From contig LJSU01000002.1 of assembly GCA_001314705.1 (NCBI GenBank), forward strand, positions 1 to 42,314: 42,314 bases of DNA, written 5' to 3'. Positions 42,269 to 42,314 of this stretch are shown here, one piece after another. The notes under the pieces were generated by a model. The model was not told the DNA's origin and searched no databases. It saw nothing but the letters and a program-made list of their open reading frames with translations. Both the position numbers and the translations under genes were made by a program. How positions within the stretch are numbered: position 1 is the stretch's first letter; each line of letters starts with the position of its first letter. This stretch comes from Rhodobacteraceae bacterium HLUCCO07. GTDB lineage: Bacteria; Pseudomonadota; Alphaproteobacteria; Rhodobacterales; Rhodobacteraceae.

Positions 42269-42291
42269 GGAGTATTTGGGGCAAGATGAAG
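42269..42291 (-). repeat. Dispersed intergenic repeat, second clear copy
   Basis: GGAGTATTTGGGGCAAGATG followed by AAG is the inverted form of the element after ybaB (5392-5414), matching except for about two central bases. It lies about 107 bp upstream of the ABC-F start. The remaining sequence to the window end shows no gene I can support. Confidence 0.65.
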
Positions 42292-42314
42292 GGGGGTGGT
42301 GGGCAGGTTCGTGG

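Overview
The window looks like a chromosomal segment of a marine-type alphaproteobacterium of the family Rhodobacteraceae (Roseobacter group). The evidence is the 16S rRNA sequence at the left edge, the high G+C with strong codon bias, a taurine:pyruvate aminotransferase, a class I PHA synthase, an RTX/Hint protein and short dispersed intergenic repeats of a kind I associate with Rhodobacterales. The species cannot be named from the sequence alone.

Layout, left to right. 1-501 is the 5' end of a 16S rRNA gene read leftwards, with its leader, a boxA-like site and an unusual upstream region (about 800-1290) that carries two A/T tracts, DnaA-box-like sequences and 13 GANTC sites in 194 bp. Next come msrQ-msrP (periplasmic methionine sulfoxide repair), a membrane-anchored FMN/glutamate-synthase-like protein, a DUF302 secreted protein, and ybaB-recR. 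A 1364-residue secreted RTX protein with a C-terminal Hint domain follows (6137-10231). The zinc module (10429-13571) has zur-znuC-znuB facing znuA across one Zur box. Then come glycerate kinase, a small exported protein, tpa with TauR-like sites, a structured 450-bp intergenic region, an N-formylglutamate amidohydrolase, tRNA-Val(GAC) with rpmJ, and phaC.

20733-29606 is one leftward run: an acyl-CoA synthetase, livG, livH, a small membrane protein, livM, livK, livF and a phenylacetate-CoA-ligase-like protein with an altered P-loop. A hybrid sensor kinase and an OmpR-type regulator (29839-32447) are divergent from it. The simplest reading is a regulated system for importing a carboxylic acid and activating it with CoA, possibly linked to PHA storage. 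32482-38521 is nitrogen metabolism: an M20 amidohydrolase, then a puu-like operon (two glutamine-synthetase-family ligases, a class I glutamine amidotransferase and a PuuB-like oxidase) with two matching TTTGATCAA sites. The right end holds a retropepsin-like protease, a MarC-family protein and an ABC-F ATPase.

The signals I find most worth following are the GANTC/DnaA-box cluster upstream of the rRNA operon, a terminator-like hairpin between the tRNA-Val promoter and the tRNA, the P-loop-altered ligase inside the transporter operon, and the dispersed intergenic repeats. All coordinates come from reading the sequence; no database search was possible.
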